A stretch of 64,000 bases of DNA from Iodobacter fluviatilis (GTDB lineage Bacteria; Pseudomonadota; Gammaproteobacteria; Burkholderiales; Chitinibacteraceae), in the NCBI RefSeq assembly GCF_004194535.1, contig NZ_CP025781.1, positions 4,278,001 through 4,342,000 of the forward strand. The letters run 5' to 3'. Below, in pieces: positions 10,372 through 20,482 of this stretch. A program made the translations under genes and the position numbers. Numbering within the stretch: the first letter of the stretch is position 1; each line of letters begins with the position of its first letter. The notes beneath the pieces were generated by a model. The model did not search any database. It had not been told where the DNA came from and was given only the letters and a program-made list of their open reading frames with translations.

Positions 10372-11973
10372 ATGTTTTGGATTGGCAAATTAAAGTTAGG
10401 CCAAAAGTTAATTATATCTTTTATGGCTATCGCCAGTTTATCGCTTTTAACTGGAATCATCGGCCTAGTAAAAATAAATACGATGAATTATTTAATTTCG
10501 GAAATGTATGTTAATCAACTAGAGCCAATGAAGCACATTGCCAACGCAAACACCAATGCTATTTATGTAGCTAGAAAATTAAATTTTTACTTAATTGCTC
10601 ATGATAAAGAGCTAAGAGATAAAACATTGGCCATTATGGATGATCATGAAAAAAAAATGTTTAAACTTATAAAACAATATCAAGCCACTCCGCAAAGCCC
10701 TGCTACTGAAAGTATTTTGAACAAAATCCCAATGCAGTGGAGAAATTTTAAAGCTGCACAGAAAAAAGCTATCGATTTTGCCAATACAAATAACGACGCG
10801 GAAGCCCGTAGAGTGGTTTTAGAAGAAGTTCGTCCATTGTTTCAAGAAGTTGACGATGCTCTTTCTGAGCTTCTAGATAGCAACGAGGCCCGCAGTAAAA
10901 CCTTGTATGATGATTCGCAGGCATTAGCAAGTAAGATAAACCTATTTATGATCGCCGTAATGAGCGGTAGTTTTTTAATTGCTATTTTTATTGCGTTATT
11001 TATCACCAGAAGAATAACTGCACAAATTGGTGGGGAACCCAGCGAAGCCGTGCGAATTGCCAAGCAAGTAGCGGAAGGTGATTTAAGAAACACCAGTAAC
11101 TTAATCGCAGGTGATCAATCTAGCGTTTTATTTGCCTTACACTCTATGTGCAAAACTTTAAGCACGATCATGAGCGAAGTGCATGGCACTTCAGATGCCC
11201 TTGCTAGCGCATCTGAGCAGGTTAACGCCTCTTCCCAAAATTTAGCTCAAAACGCCTCAGAACAAGCCGCCAGCATAGAGCAAACCAGCTCTGCATTAGA
11301 GCAAATAAACTCAATTATTGCCCAAAATAGTGAGAACGCAAAAGTTACGGAAGGTATTGCAAGTAGTGCGTCTAGTAATGCAATTGAAGGAGGCCTGGCC
11401 GTAAAAGAGACGGCTAAGGCGATGCAGCAAATTGCGAATCGCATCCGTATTATTGATGATATTGCCTACCAAACTAATTTGCTGGCCCTCAATGCCGCCA
11501 TTGAGGCCGCCCGCGCAGGGGAGCATGGAAAAGGCTTTGCTGTGGTGGCAGCAGAAGTTCGTAAACTTGCCGAGCGCAGCCAAATTGCCGCTCAAGAAAT
11601 TAGTGAATTTGCCAGCAATAGTGTTAATCAAGCCACTCATGCAGGCAATAGACTAGAAGAAATCGTTCCTTTAATTAGAAAAACAGCGGATTTAGTTCAA
11701 GAAATCTCTGCCGCATCGCAAGAACAAGCCAATGGGATCGATCAAATTAATTCCGCAGTTGGCCAATTATCCCAAACGACGCAGGGCAATGCAGCAGCAG
11801 CGGAGCAACTGAACGCTACTTCTGAAGAACTTTCAATTCACGCTTCCCGATTACAAGAAATGATCAGTTTCTTTAAAACAGACAAAATCATGCAAAAAAC
11901 ACCGCCTAGTATTCCTACTTTGCATACATCTATATCTACCACCCAGCACGAAAATCCATTTGTGTCGTATTAA
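10372..11973 (+). CDS. Methyl-accepting chemotaxis protein
   Basis: An inner-membrane chemoreceptor of about 533 residues. TM1 at about 14-34, a periplasmic four-helix-bundle (4HB_MCP) ligand domain, TM2 at about 190-212, HAMP, and the cytoplasmic signalling hairpin with the strongly conserved tip [19 protein letters not shown] and [12 protein letters not shown] prefer the ATG at 10372 to the one at 10360, because GGAG at 10362-10365 gives a 6-nt spacing while nothing suitable precedes 10360. No C-terminal CheR/CheB-tethering pentapeptide is seen. Its ligand cannot be told; it is probably the dedicated receptor of this CheA/CheW pair. Confidence 0.93.
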   Translation: MFWIGKLKLGQKLIISFMAIASLSLLTGIIGLVKINTMNYLISEMYVNQLEPMKHIANANTNAIYVARKLNFYLIAHDKELRDKTLAIMDDHEKKMFKLIKQYQATPQSPATESILNKIPMQWRNFKAAQKKAIDFANTNNDAEARRVVLEEVRPLFQEVDDALSELLDSNEARSKTLYDDSQALASKINLFMIAVMSGSFLIAIFIALFITRRITAQIGGEPSEAVRIAKQVAEGDLRNTSNLIAGDQSSVLFALHSMCKTLSTIMSEVHGTSDALASASEQVNASSQNLAQNASEQAASIEQTSSALEQINSIIAQNSENAKVTEGIASSASSNAIEGGLAVKETAKAMQQIANRIRIIDDIAYQTNLLALNAAIEAARAGEHGKGFAVVAAEVRKLAERSQIAAQEISEFASNSVNQATHAGNRLEEIVPLIRKTADLVQEISAASQEQANGIDQINSAVGQLSQTTQGNAAAAEQLNATSEELSIHASRLQEMISFFKTDKIMQKTPPSIPTLHTSISTTQHENPFVSY

Positions 11974-11985
11974 AGGATTACGCCA

Positions 11986-12549
11986 ATGAATTTAAATCAA
12001 TTAAGAAAAAATGGCGAGCTAAAATCCAGTACGCCTATTGTTGAGGAAAAACAATATCTCACCTTTACCTTAAACCAAGAATTATTTGCTGTGGTTATTC
12101 ACAGTATTAAAGAGATTATTGAATACCCAGGGGTAACCGAAGTGCCGCTTATGCCGCAGTTTATGCATGGTGTAATTAATATGCGTGGCGCAGTTATTCC
12201 TGTTATTGATTTAGCTATCCGTTTTGGTAAAGACGCCAGCCATCTGGGCCGGCGCTCCTGCGTAGTTATTTTGGAGGTGTTTTTCGCTGATGAATATCAT
12301 GAAATGGGTGTATTAGTTGATGCAGTTAATGAGGTATTAGAAATCCCCGCGCATCAAATTGAGCCCGCCCCTGAGTTTGGTGCCAAAATACGTAGCGAAT
12401 TTATTGCTGGAATTGGCAACATAAATGACAAATTTGTCATTATACTGGATGTAAACCATGTGCTTTCACTCGGAGAAATGACCACAATGGTGACCGATAA
12501 AATCAACTTTAACCACCCTACCTTAAGCGCCCCACAAAACGCTGAATAG
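11986..12549 (+). CDS. cheW: Chemotaxis coupling protein CheW
   Basis: A 187-residue soluble adaptor with the two SH3-like subdomains of CheW. Seen are LTFTLNQELFAVVI, the conserved PLMPQFMHGVINMRG and VIPVIDLAIRFG, and the C-terminal FIAGIGNINDKFVIILDV. It joins the MCP tip to the CheA P5 domain. An AGGA ribosome site precedes the ATG, 12 bp after the MCP stop. It is longer than E. coli CheW by a polar N-terminus of about 25 residues. Confidence 0.93.
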   Translation: MNLNQLRKNGELKSSTPIVEEKQYLTFTLNQELFAVVIHSIKEIIEYPGVTEVPLMPQFMHGVINMRGAVIPVIDLAIRFGKDASHLGRRSCVVILEVFFADEYHEMGVLVDAVNEVLEIPAHQIEPAPEFGAKIRSEFIAGIGNINDKFVIILDVNHVLSLGEMTTMVTDKINFNHPTLSAPQNAE

Positions 12550-12561
12550 TGTGAGACATGC

Positions 12562-13020
12562 ATGCATTCCAAACGCATTTTTTTACTACCTGGAGATGTG
12601 CGCTTCGCTCAAGCCCCTGACTGCTTGTACACTATTTTAGGCTCTTGCTTGGCGATTACCGCTTGGCACCCATACAAAAAACACGGCGGGATGTGCCATT
12701 TTCAGCTGCCAAATTCCAGCAAAAGAACCGAGCTAAGCGGGCGTTATGGCTGTGATGCATTTTATCTGCTTTGCCAGCATATGAATGAATATGCCAGCCT
12801 GCCTAATGAATATCGCTACCAAATATACGGGGGCAGCCAAATTTTAAAGTTACAGCCTACGGTATCGATTGGTGCACGCAATATCCACGCCGCAAAAAAG
12901 CTCCTAGCTAACGCAGAGCTCACGGTTGATTTTGAAGACACTGGTGGGTCTCAATCACGCAGAATAGAGCTTGATTTAAGCACGGGACAAGTGCGAGTGC
13001 ATCGCTTAAATCCACCATAA
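12562..13020 (+). CDS. cheD: Chemoreceptor glutamine deamidase CheD
   Basis: CheD deamidates glutamines on MCPs and can be sequestered by response regulators. The 152-residue protein has the N-terminal LLPGDVRFA, the catalytic Cys29 in TILGSCLAI and His46 in GGMCHFQLP, with the 17-residue spacing of the family. It follows cheW by 12 bp, leaving no room for the cheR that usually sits here. Downstream is a repeat, then cheB. Confidence 0.93.
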   Translation: MHSKRIFLLPGDVRFAQAPDCLYTILGSCLAITAWHPYKKHGGMCHFQLPNSSKRTELSGRYGCDAFYLLCQHMNEYASLPNEYRYQIYGGSQILKLQPTVSIGARNIHAAKKLLANAELTVDFEDTGGSQSRRIELDLSTGQVRVHRLNPP

Positions 13021-13024
13021 TGCT

Positions 13025-13160
13025 TAGGGTCTGTTGACGTTTCATTCGCAATTGCGTTGAGCCGAGAAACGGCCAGACACAAGACATGCAACGAAGGTAA
13101 TAACACGTTATTTCTGAGGAGCATAACGCAGTGAAAGGCCGTTTCCGGACTGGCCCTTCC
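13025..13160. repeat. Repeat family 2, right-truncated copy
   Basis: Starts with the end sequence AGGGTCTGTTGACGTTT (13026-13042). The core GAGGAGCATAACGCAGTGAA occupies 13116-13135. The same core and the inverse of the same end occur at 21668-21845, so the two are parts of one element family. The right end is not found here; the remainder of the interval up to cheB (13161-13313) shows no gene. Confidence 0.7.
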
Positions 13161-13313
13161 GGTTGGCTGCATATTTGAGGCTGTACGGCGTTAAAAGCCC
13201 TTAGTCTTGCGGGTGCTGCACCGCTAAAAAACAGTAAATTTATGCACTCAAAATGCACAATGGATATAAACGCCCTATAACTAAGATTATGCTTGTTTAG
13301 ATGGGACTAAATC

Positions 13314-14441
13314 ATGGCCATTAAAGTAATGATTGTCGATGATTCTGCCGTTGTGCGGCAGGTAATGCTCGACACTTTATCTAAGGCCAGCGATATCGTG
13401 GTGATTGGGTCTGCACCTGACCCTATTTTTGCCCGTGAAAAGATGCAAAAAGAATGGCCAGATGTCATCGTGCTGGATATCGAAATGCCAAGGATGGATG
13501 GACTCACATTTTTAAAACAAATTATGATTGAGCGCCCTACTCCAGTGGTCATTTGCTCCTCCCTCACCGAAAAAGGGGCTGAGATCACGATGCAGGCGCT
13601 TTCTGCTGGCGCGCTGGCAATTATCACTAAACCTTCATTAGGCATTCGTGATTTCATTCAAGATAGCGCTTCAGACTTACTGCATGCTATTCGGGCCGCA
13701 TCGATGGCACGCATGCAACGCCCTCGCTCATCACCTCGTGCACTTTCACCTGCTTCACCAAGCAGCCAAAGTTCCCCAGCAGGCAGCGTGATGCAAGAGC
13801 GGATGAGCTCACCCAAATTATCTGCAGACGCCATATTACAAGCCGCAGGCAACAATACTTCTATCCAAACCACTCAAAAAATCATTGCTATTGGCACCTC
13901 CACAGCCGGAACACAAGCCTTAGAAAGCATTTTGCCAGAGCTACCCAAAACATCACCTGGCATTGTGATTGTGCAACATATGCCTGAAAAATTTACTGCT
14001 ACGTTTGCCGCAAGGCTCAACAGCCTATCTCAAATTGAAGTCAGAGAAGCAAAAAGCAACGACAGAATCTTGCCTGGTCTTGCGCTTATTGCTCCTGGCG
14101 GCAAGCATATGCTGGTTAAGCGCAATGGCACGCAATATCACGTTGACGTGATCGATGGCCCCCTAGTAAGCCGCCATCGCCCCTCAGTGGACGTACTCTT
14201 TAGATCTGTAGCCAACGCTGCAGGGCGAAATGCCGTGGGGTTTATTTTAACGGGGATGGGGGATGATGGTGCCAAAGGCTTAAAAGAATTACATGAGACC
14301 GGCGCACGTACTTATGCTCAAGATGAAGCCAGTTGTGTAGTTTTTGGTATGCCCAAAGAAGCGATAAAGCTAGAAGCCACTGATGAAATCATTGCCCTTG
14401 AACGCATCCCTGAAGTAATCAGCAAATTGTCTAACAGGTGA
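13314..14441 (+). CDS. cheB: Chemotaxis protein-glutamate methylesterase CheB
   Basis: A 375-residue response regulator with methylesterase output; it removes methyl groups from MCPs and deamidates them when phosphorylated by CheA. The receiver domain shows VDDS (Asp9/Asp10), phospho-Asp55 in [10 protein letters not shown], and a conserved Lys in ITKPS. After a Ser/Pro-rich linker (about 140-185) the esterase domain has Ser in [10 protein letters not shown], His in VQHMPEKFT and Asp in GMGDDGAKG, the usual triad. The neighbouring methyltransferase cheR is missing from this cluster. Confidence 0.95.
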   Translation: MAIKVMIVDDSAVVRQVMLDTLSKASDIVVIGSAPDPIFAREKMQKEWPDVIVLDIEMPRMDGLTFLKQIMIERPTPVVICSSLTEKGAEITMQALSAGALAIITKPSLGIRDFIQDSASDLLHAIRAASMARMQRPRSSPRALSPASPSSQSSPAGSVMQERMSSPKLSADAILQAAGNNTSIQTTQKIIAIGTSTAGTQALESILPELPKTSPGIVIVQHMPEKFTATFAARLNSLSQIEVREAKSNDRILPGLALIAPGGKHMLVKRNGTQYHVDVIDGPLVSRHRPSVDVLFRSVANAAGRNAVGFILTGMGDDGAKGLKELHETGARTYAQDEASCVVFGMPKEAIKLEATDEIIALERIPEVISKLSNR

Positions 14442-14446
14442 AAAAC

Positions 14447-15676
14447 ATGTCCCAATCTCTCAATGTATTTATTGTTGAAGACAGCCTTGTACAAAGAATG
14501 CACGCCGTAGCCATTTGTGAAGACATTGGTCTAACCGTCATTGGCGAAGCATCTGATGGCGGGGAGGCACTGCTCTTGCTTCAAACAATGGACTTACCCG
14601 ACATTATGCTGATTGATCTAGAAATGCCTGGTATGGATGGTATTCAGCTCATTCAGGAGCTGGCTCATCAATCCATCCCCGTTTCTGTGATTGTGTCTAG
14701 CGCCAAAGAAGACGCTTTGATTGCCTCAGTAGAAACCATGCTGCAAGCATACGGCCTACCTGTACTAGGGGCGATTAAAAAACCATTAACAAAGCCACAG
14801 TTAGATAAAGCACTATCCCACTTTAAACCCATCACCAAAGATCAGCTACAAATTCGGCCTGAGCTAGTGATGGCGGCATCCGAAATTACTAAGGCACTGA
14901 TTGAGCATCAATTTATTGCCTATTTTCAACCCAAAATTTCAGTTAATACAGGGGTAATTAAGGGGGTAGAAACGCTAATGCGCTGGCAACACCCTGAAAA
15001 AGGTTTAGTCATGCCATCGCAATTTATTGCCATTGCCGAAGAGCATGGTTTGATTAATGAACTCACTATGGAAATCCTAGATCTAGCGTTACAGCAGTGC
15101 CGTCATTGGCATGAGCGTGGGCTTAAAATCACCGTTGCGGTTAATTTATCCATGCTGTCTTTATCGGACTCCAACTTTGCTGAGCAAATTGCTCAGAAAG
15201 TAGCCGAGTTCAATATTGACCCTGCTTATATTATTTTAGAAATAACAGAAACTGCCGTAATGGGCGATGTAGGTGATGCGCTAGGTACGCTGGCAAGGCT
15301 TAGATTAAAAGGTTTTGGTCTATCTATCGACGATTACGGCACGGGGTTTTCATCCATGCAGCAATTGTCCCGCATTCCCTTTACAGAGCTAAAAATTGAT
15401 CGATCTTTTGTCGATGGTGCGCATCTCAAGCCACACTTGCACGCTATTTTGGCAAGTGCCATCGAAATTTCAAAAAAACTCAACCTAAAAAGCATTGCCG
15501 AAGGCGTTGAAGATCTCGATGATCTCATCGTGCTACAACAATTAGGCTGTGATGTGGTGCAGGGGTATTTAACGGCAAAACCCATGCCTGGTGATGAATT
15601 ACTTCCTTGGCTAAAAGCGAATAACCAACGTTTGCGAGAGCTATGTACACCCACAGGAAATTCACCGACAGAATAA
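14447..15676 (+). CDS. Response regulator with EAL phosphodiesterase output
   Basis: A receiver domain (residues about 3-125; phospho-Asp57 in LIDLEMPGMDG, counted from the ATG at 14447) followed by an EAL domain. The signature EAL is VETL here, but the metal- and substrate-binding residues are present: the first Glu, Asn in AVNLS, Glu in EITETAV, DDYGTGFSS, Lys in LKIDRSFV, Glu in AEGVED and Gln in VQGYLTAKPM. It should therefore hydrolyse c-di-GMP. A GTG 9 bp upstream overlaps the cheB stop, but AGGTG places the ATG at 14447 better. As last gene of the chemosensory operon it probably links CheA signalling to c-di-GMP (motility or attachment). Confidence 0.9.
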   Translation: MSQSLNVFIVEDSLVQRMHAVAICEDIGLTVIGEASDGGEALLLLQTMDLPDIMLIDLEMPGMDGIQLIQELAHQSIPVSVIVSSAKEDALIASVETMLQAYGLPVLGAIKKPLTKPQLDKALSHFKPITKDQLQIRPELVMAASEITKALIEHQFIAYFQPKISVNTGVIKGVETLMRWQHPEKGLVMPSQFIAIAEEHGLINELTMEILDLALQQCRHWHERGLKITVAVNLSMLSLSDSNFAEQIAQKVAEFNIDPAYIILEITETAVMGDVGDALGTLARLRLKGFGLSIDDYGTGFSSMQQLSRIPFTELKIDRSFVDGAHLKPHLHAILASAIEISKKLNLKSIAEGVEDLDDLIVLQQLGCDVVQGYLTAKPMPGDELLPWLKANNQRLRELCTPTGNSPTE

Positions 15677-15855
15677 ACACAGAAGCATTCACCGCCATAG
15701 CGCAGCTGCAGCCTAATGGGGCACGGCTCCATAAAATAGGCTCATTGCGGTATTTAGACCAAAAAACAAAGTGGGCGCACTTTTCCCGCCGCTTTCCCTC
15801 CAATCAAGACGGCCATTTTGCTAGACTACATTTTTTTAAAAAATGACTAATAAAA

Positions 15856-16668
15856 ATGATTATTCGTGTGCCCCACTCATTTTGCATGAGCATCTTAGTC
15901 TTTTTTTTTGTTTTTTCTGCAACCCAAGCCAAGGCTGAGATTGAACTTGGCTCACTCAACTTAATTGCCACCCCCAGTGATAGTAGCCCCATTCCGAGAG
16001 GCCTTTTGCTCGGCGGCATTGGCATCCTTGGCCAAGCACGATACTCCGCACAAGATCGCCCGCAATACCTCATCCCTGGCATGGTGTATTTAGGCGAAGA
16101 TTTTATGTATTTAGGGGATAGGGCTAGGTATTACCTCTACAAAGAAGGTAATTTTGCCCTATATGGCTTTGGTCGGGTGCGTCTGGGTAATTTAGATGCA
16201 GAAACTACGCCTGAATTTAAAGGCTTGCAAAAGCGCAAATGGGAATTAGAAGCGGGCATAGGTGCCAATTGGATTACTCCCTATGCACTCTTCACCGCCC
16301 GTATTGCTAGCGATATCACGGGCACCAGCCAAGGGCAAGAAATCCTGCTCTGGGCCGACTTCCCCATAGTACGGGAGCGATTTTTGTTTATGCCGGGCTT
16401 AGGCATGATGATTCGCAGCAGTAAGCTGGCCAATTACTATTTTGGTGGTGTAAATAACAGCGAAGCCACCAGCAGTCGGCCAGCCTACGATACCGGCCAT
16501 ACCGTATCGCCTATGGCTTCCTTGATCAGTAGTTATCGCATCAATAAAAATTGGATTGCTATGGCGGCCATCAGCTACGAGCAATATGATCAAAGCGTTC
16601 GCCATAGCCCTATTGTGCAACACCGAGGTGAACTCTACAGTCTGTTTGGCCTAGGCTACCACTGGTAA
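15856..16668 (+). CDS. MipA/OmpV family outer membrane protein
   Basis: 270 residues with a signal peptide (cleavage after TQAKA), followed by alternating aromatic/glycine strands typical of a small outer membrane beta-barrel, ending in the C-terminal aromatic GLGYHW. The block PAYDTGHTVSP and SPIVQHRGE match the MipA/OmpV family, whose members scaffold murein enzymes (MipA) or act as porin-like OmpV. The ribosome site at 15856 is poor; an ATG at 15886 would also retain most of the signal. No operon partner. Confidence 0.8.
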   Translation: MIIRVPHSFCMSILVFFFVFSATQAKAEIELGSLNLIATPSDSSPIPRGLLLGGIGILGQARYSAQDRPQYLIPGMVYLGEDFMYLGDRARYYLYKEGNFALYGFGRVRLGNLDAETTPEFKGLQKRKWELEAGIGANWITPYALFTARIASDITGTSQGQEILLWADFPIVRERFLFMPGLGMMIRSSKLANYYFGGVNNSEATSSRPAYDTGHTVSPMASLISSYRINKNWIAMAAISYEQYDQSVRHSPIVQHRGELYSLFGLGYHW

Positions 16669-16723
16669 ATTCACTTTTTTTACGGGCATGCCATGCCCAT
16701 TATTAAGCAAAAATAGACATAAG

Positions 16724-16786
16724 AAACAAAGCGGCCAGCGGGGGAAATAAAGATAAACACTTCCCCTCAACTGGGCGCTTTGTTTT
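16724..16786. terminator. Bidirectional terminator-like hairpin
   Basis: An imperfect long stem (AAACAAAGCG...GGGGAA with TTCCCC...CGCTTTGTTT) lies between the convergent mipA-like gene and rmuC. T/A-rich flanks on both sides. Confidence 0.6.
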
Positions 16787-16836
16787 GAGCCTCCCCATTG
16801 TTGTCTTCTACAACTTTGGCAGGGGCGGGTAAAACA

Positions 16837-18311
16837 TCAGTCAATCAAAGCAACCTCAGGCTCAACGCCTTCTAGCTTAACCTGCTCGATTTCAATAAAA
16901 CGACGGGATATTTTATCGCTGGTAATGCTGACCTGCTGTACGTCGTCGTGTACTTGGCGTATATGCGTGGCCAGCTTTTTCATTCTGTCATCAAAGCGGG
17001 TGAATTCTTGCCCCAGTTTGCCAAGTGCTTCTTTGATAATATGTACTTGCTTGCGGGTTTCTACGTCTTTAATCACGGCTCTTGCGGTATTCAGCACGGC
17101 CATTAAGGTAGTTGGCGATACAATCCATACCCGTTTCGCCATTGCATGCTGCACCAACTCGGGGTGATAAGCATGAATTTCCGCAAATACCCCTTCAGCG
17201 GGAATAAACATGACCGCGCCATCAGCCGTTTCATTGGGGATAATATATTTACTAGAAATATCGTCGATATGCTTTTTAATATCGCCTCTAAACGCCTTCG
17301 AAGCGACTATTTTATCTACGCTGGTATCAAACATTCGATGGTAGTTTTCTAATGGAAACTTAGCATCCACCGCCACGGTCCCCGTTGGCTCAGGCAAGCG
17401 CAAAATACAATCAGCACGCGTGCCATTAGATAAAGTAGATTGAAACTCATACACCTGATTAGGCAGCACATTTCTAATTAAATGTTCAAGCTGCACTTCA
17501 CCAAATGCACCACGGCTGCGCTTATCCCCTAGTAACTCTTGTAAGCTCACCACATTGGTGGTGAGGCCATCAATTTTCTTTTGTGCCTCATCAATGGTGG
17601 CCAAGCGTGCCATGACATTCGCAAAAGTTTCATTGGTTTTTTTGAAGCCTTCTTCCAAGCGCTCCGTCACTTTGCCAGAAATTTCACCCAATTTGGCATC
17701 CGCCATTTTAGTGAGTTCACCAACTGTAGCGGTTAGTTGTGTGGTGGTTAGTGCGAGCGCATTTTGCAATTGCTCCATTTCACGTACTGATTGCTCGGCC
17801 AGCATTTGCGATAGCTTCAGTAGAATTTCTTCCCGCAGCGCATCTTGCTTTCCTGTAAGCTGGCTAGAAATATCGCCCAATTGCTTCACCACTAACTCAC
17901 GCGTTTCAGAAAGCGTTGTAGTTAATGACAGCCGCATGGTGGATAAAGATTCCGTTTGCGCGGCTTGTAATCGAGTTAAAGATTCGCGCGTTTCTTTTAA
18001 TTCCTGGCCTACTCCACCGCGCACCCGTTCAAATGCTTCGGTCATGGTATCTCGCAGCCGTTCACCAGAGCGCATCACCGCATCAGAAAGCTGAGCCCCT
18101 GCTGGGTTAATGCGGAGTGTGTGTTTTCTGTCTGCCGAACTAGGCCTTCATGCAAGTCCGATAGCATTTCTCTATGCTTCGCTTCCATGTCTTGCGTCAG
18201 CGTATCTAAAACATCTCTTTGTGACTGAGCAAGCTGCTGCAAGCGAGCAACCACCAAAGCACCAGCCAATAAAACCACCAAGGTGGTAATTCCAAACAAT
18301 AGATCCAACAT
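16837..18311 (-). pseudogene. rmuC: DNA recombination protein RmuC, frameshifted
   Basis: RmuC is a membrane-anchored coiled-coil protein with a PD-(D/E)XK nuclease-like core that limits recombination at inverted repeats. Here the N-terminus (from the ATG at 18309-18311, with AAAGGA upstream and a TM segment at residues 4-22) reads into a stop near 18075. The remaining 413 residues (coiled coil, then the RmuC core with SRGAFGEVQLEHLIRN and VDAKFPLENY) are in another frame. One additional G in the GGGG around 18100 would restore GAQLSDAVMRSGERL. Unless this is a sequencing error the protein is broken between the coiled coil and the membrane anchor. An internal GTG at 18078 could still give a soluble core. 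Confidence 0.85.
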
Positions 18312-18378
18312 AGTGATTTCCTTTGCAGCAACCGCAGGATTGTAGGCGATGTACGACAGTAAGCCTATAATCACTTGC

Positions 18379-19056
18379 ATGAGACCTCTGTTATTTACTT
18401 TATTTACGCTATTTAGCAGCGCTGTCCAAGCAACGGACATCGCCACCATTCAGCATGCCGCCCAACAATGGCTGGATATATCCCTTGCCAACAGCACGGG
18501 CGTTCCCAGCTATAAACTCAGCAAAATCGATAACCGACTGCAGCTCGCCCCATGTAAACAATACGATGTGAGCTTACCGAGTGGCTATCGTTTGCTGGGC
18601 AACACCATGCTACGCATTCAATGCGTTGACGGCGCTAGCTGGGGGATTAATCTACCGGTGAAAGTATCGCTACTGGTAACTTACTATGTAGCCGCAAGGC
18701 CGCTCTCTGCTAATCAAGAAGTGGGCAGTGGCGATGTGATTGCCCAACAGGGTGATCTGGGCGCCCTACCTGGCTCGGTGATTTTAGACCCCGTTCAAGC
18801 CATTGGCCGCACGCTGAATACGGCAGTCGCCGCTGGCAAACCCTTACGCCAAGAAATGCTTAGGGCATCGATGGTGATTCAGCAAAATCAAAAGGTACGT
18901 ATTATCTATCGTGATAACGGCATCGAAGTGGCCAATGAAGGCATCGCCATGAATAATGCCGCCGAAGGCCAATCTGTGCGGGTTAGAATCAACAATAGTC
19001 GGCAAATGGTGCAAGGCATTGCCACTGCTACGGGCAACGTAGATGTAAGCAATTAG
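18379..19056 (+). CDS. flgA: Flagellar P-ring assembly chaperone FlgA
   Basis: A periplasmic protein needed for FlgI P-ring assembly. The start at 18379 gives a compact signal peptide (MRPLLFTLFTLFSSAVQA); the upstream ATG at 18349 would bury it. The C-terminal SAF-like domain shows PLSANQEVGSGDVI, the GRTLNTAVAAGKPLR segment and the end region RIIYRDNGIEV with ANEGIAMNNAAEGQ. FlgA members are usually about 220-240 residues, as here. It is divergent from rmuC and stands away from any other flagellar gene, which is common for flgA (divergent from flgB) but flgBCD are not present in this window. Confidence 0.9.
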   Translation: MRPLLFTLFTLFSSAVQATDIATIQHAAQQWLDISLANSTGVPSYKLSKIDNRLQLAPCKQYDVSLPSGYRLLGNTMLRIQCVDGASWGINLPVKVSLLVTYYVAARPLSANQEVGSGDVIAQQGDLGALPGSVILDPVQAIGRTLNTAVAAGKPLRQEMLRASMVIQQNQKVRIIYRDNGIEVANEGIAMNNAAEGQSVRVRINNSRQMVQGIATATGNVDVSN

Positions 19057-19149
19057 CCATTAAGGCCTAAGCGGGCTTGATGCAAACAAAGGTGGCAAGC
19101 TGGCCGTTTTTATCCTAAGCTCGCCTTTTTGCTTGAATTGGCCCTTCCC

Positions 19150-20376
19150 GTGCTGCCTAGTAAACTGAGCCCTATCCTTCTTTGCTCCTTGCTTGCTGCC
19201 TGCGCCAGCGCCCCCATCATTGCCCCACCACTTCCTAGCGCTAACCCAGCAAGTGCACCGGTTGCCGTGATTAGCCCCACGCCAAGCCCTATTCCTAGCC
19301 CACCTGTTATTACGCCCCCCCCCGTAGTCGTTGTAGCGCCACCACCTGCGCTTAAATCTATCAGCCAATTAGAAGCACAAGCGCTACTCAATAAGCTGCT
19401 GCCGGCCAAGATCAGCGAGCGTAATGGCTGGAGAAACGACCTGCTAGATGGCTTTACTGCACTCAAAATCCCCTACACCCCAGAGTATTTTTGCGCTGTA
19501 ATGGCGGTGATTGAGCAGGAATCAAGCTGGCAAGGTGATCCCCCCGTGCCAGGCTTAGGCAAAATTGTTTGGAAGCAGGTCGAAGAAAAAGCGGGTAAAT
19601 ATCATATCCCGCTGATTGCGGTACAAACGGCGTTATTAAAAAGCTCGCCTAATGGCAAAAGCTATAAAGAGCGCATCGATAAGCTTCAAACAGAAGCACA
19701 AATGAACGCGGTGTTTGAAGACTTAGCGAGCGATGCCAAACGATTGAGCCTGCCCTTTAATATGAGCAACCCCATCCGCACCGGTGGCCCGATGCAAGTC
19801 AGCGTAGAATTTGCTGAAGGGCACGTACGTGCTTGGCCTTATCCATATGCCCGACGTGGAAGTGTAAGAAGCGAAGTCTTCAGCCGTAAAGGAGGGGTTT
19901 ATTTTGGCACGGCCATTTTACTGCAATACCCAGCCCCTTACAGTAAGATGATTTATCGCTTTGCCGATTTCAATGCAGGCCGCTATGCCAGCCGTAATGC
20001 GGCTTTTCAAGCGGCACTGAATAAGCTGACTAATGACAGTATGGATTTAGATGGCGATTTACTGCGCTATGAAAACGGCAACCCAAGCCGCCAAAGTAGC
20101 GGCACAGAAAAAGCGCTGCAATCTATGGGTAAGCGCTTAAATTTAAGTCATGAAGAAATCCGCCGTGATTTACGGCTAGAAAAGCTCAGCGGATTTGGCC
20201 AAACGCCACTTTATCAACGTTTATTTACCCTAGCAGGCAATATGCCGCGTGAAGCACTGCCACAAATTGACTTAAAAAGCCCTAAAATCACGCGCAAACT
20301 CACTACCGAATGGTTTGCCAAACGCGTCGATGGCCGCTACCAAACCTGCCTTAGCCGCGCCCCCGCCGCTTTTTAA
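19150..20376 (+). CDS. DUF1615 family lipoprotein
   Basis: A lipoprotein of about 408 residues. From the GTG at 19150 the signal peptide ends in the lipobox LLAAC, followed by a Pro-rich linker (roughly 40 residues) and the DUF1615 domain with AVIEQESSWQGDP and GPMQVSVEFAE. The E..SSW pattern and FADFNAGRYASRN resemble lytic-transglycosylase-like folds, so a role in peptidoglycan turnover is plausible, but I see this only by motif. A TTG at 19129 is an alternative start; no ATG is available and no clear Shine-Dalgarno is visible for either. A hairpin without T-run follows at 20389-20410. Confidence 0.8.
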   Translation: MLPSKLSPILLCSLLAACASAPIIAPPLPSANPASAPVAVISPTPSPIPSPPVITPPPVVVVAPPPALKSISQLEAQALLNKLLPAKISERNGWRNDLLDGFTALKIPYTPEYFCAVMAVIEQESSWQGDPPVPGLGKIVWKQVEEKAGKYHIPLIAVQTALLKSSPNGKSYKERIDKLQTEAQMNAVFEDLASDAKRLSLPFNMSNPIRTGGPMQVSVEFAEGHVRAWPYPYARRGSVRSEVFSRKGGVYFGTAILLQYPAPYSKMIYRFADFNAGRYASRNAAFQAALNKLTNDSMDLDGDLLRYENGNPSRQSSGTEKALQSMGKRLNLSHEEIRRDLRLEKLSGFGQTPLYQRLFTLAGNMPREALPQIDLKSPKITRKLTTEWFAKRVDGRYQTCLSRAPAAF

Positions 20377-20482
20377 CTTGTTAAGGTAAGGGCGCGGCAT
20401 ACCGTGCCCTAATGCCAAAACGAATGAGATAAGCCTCTATGCAAGCATAGTAATTTTAATCTAACCGACTATTTAAAGCATA

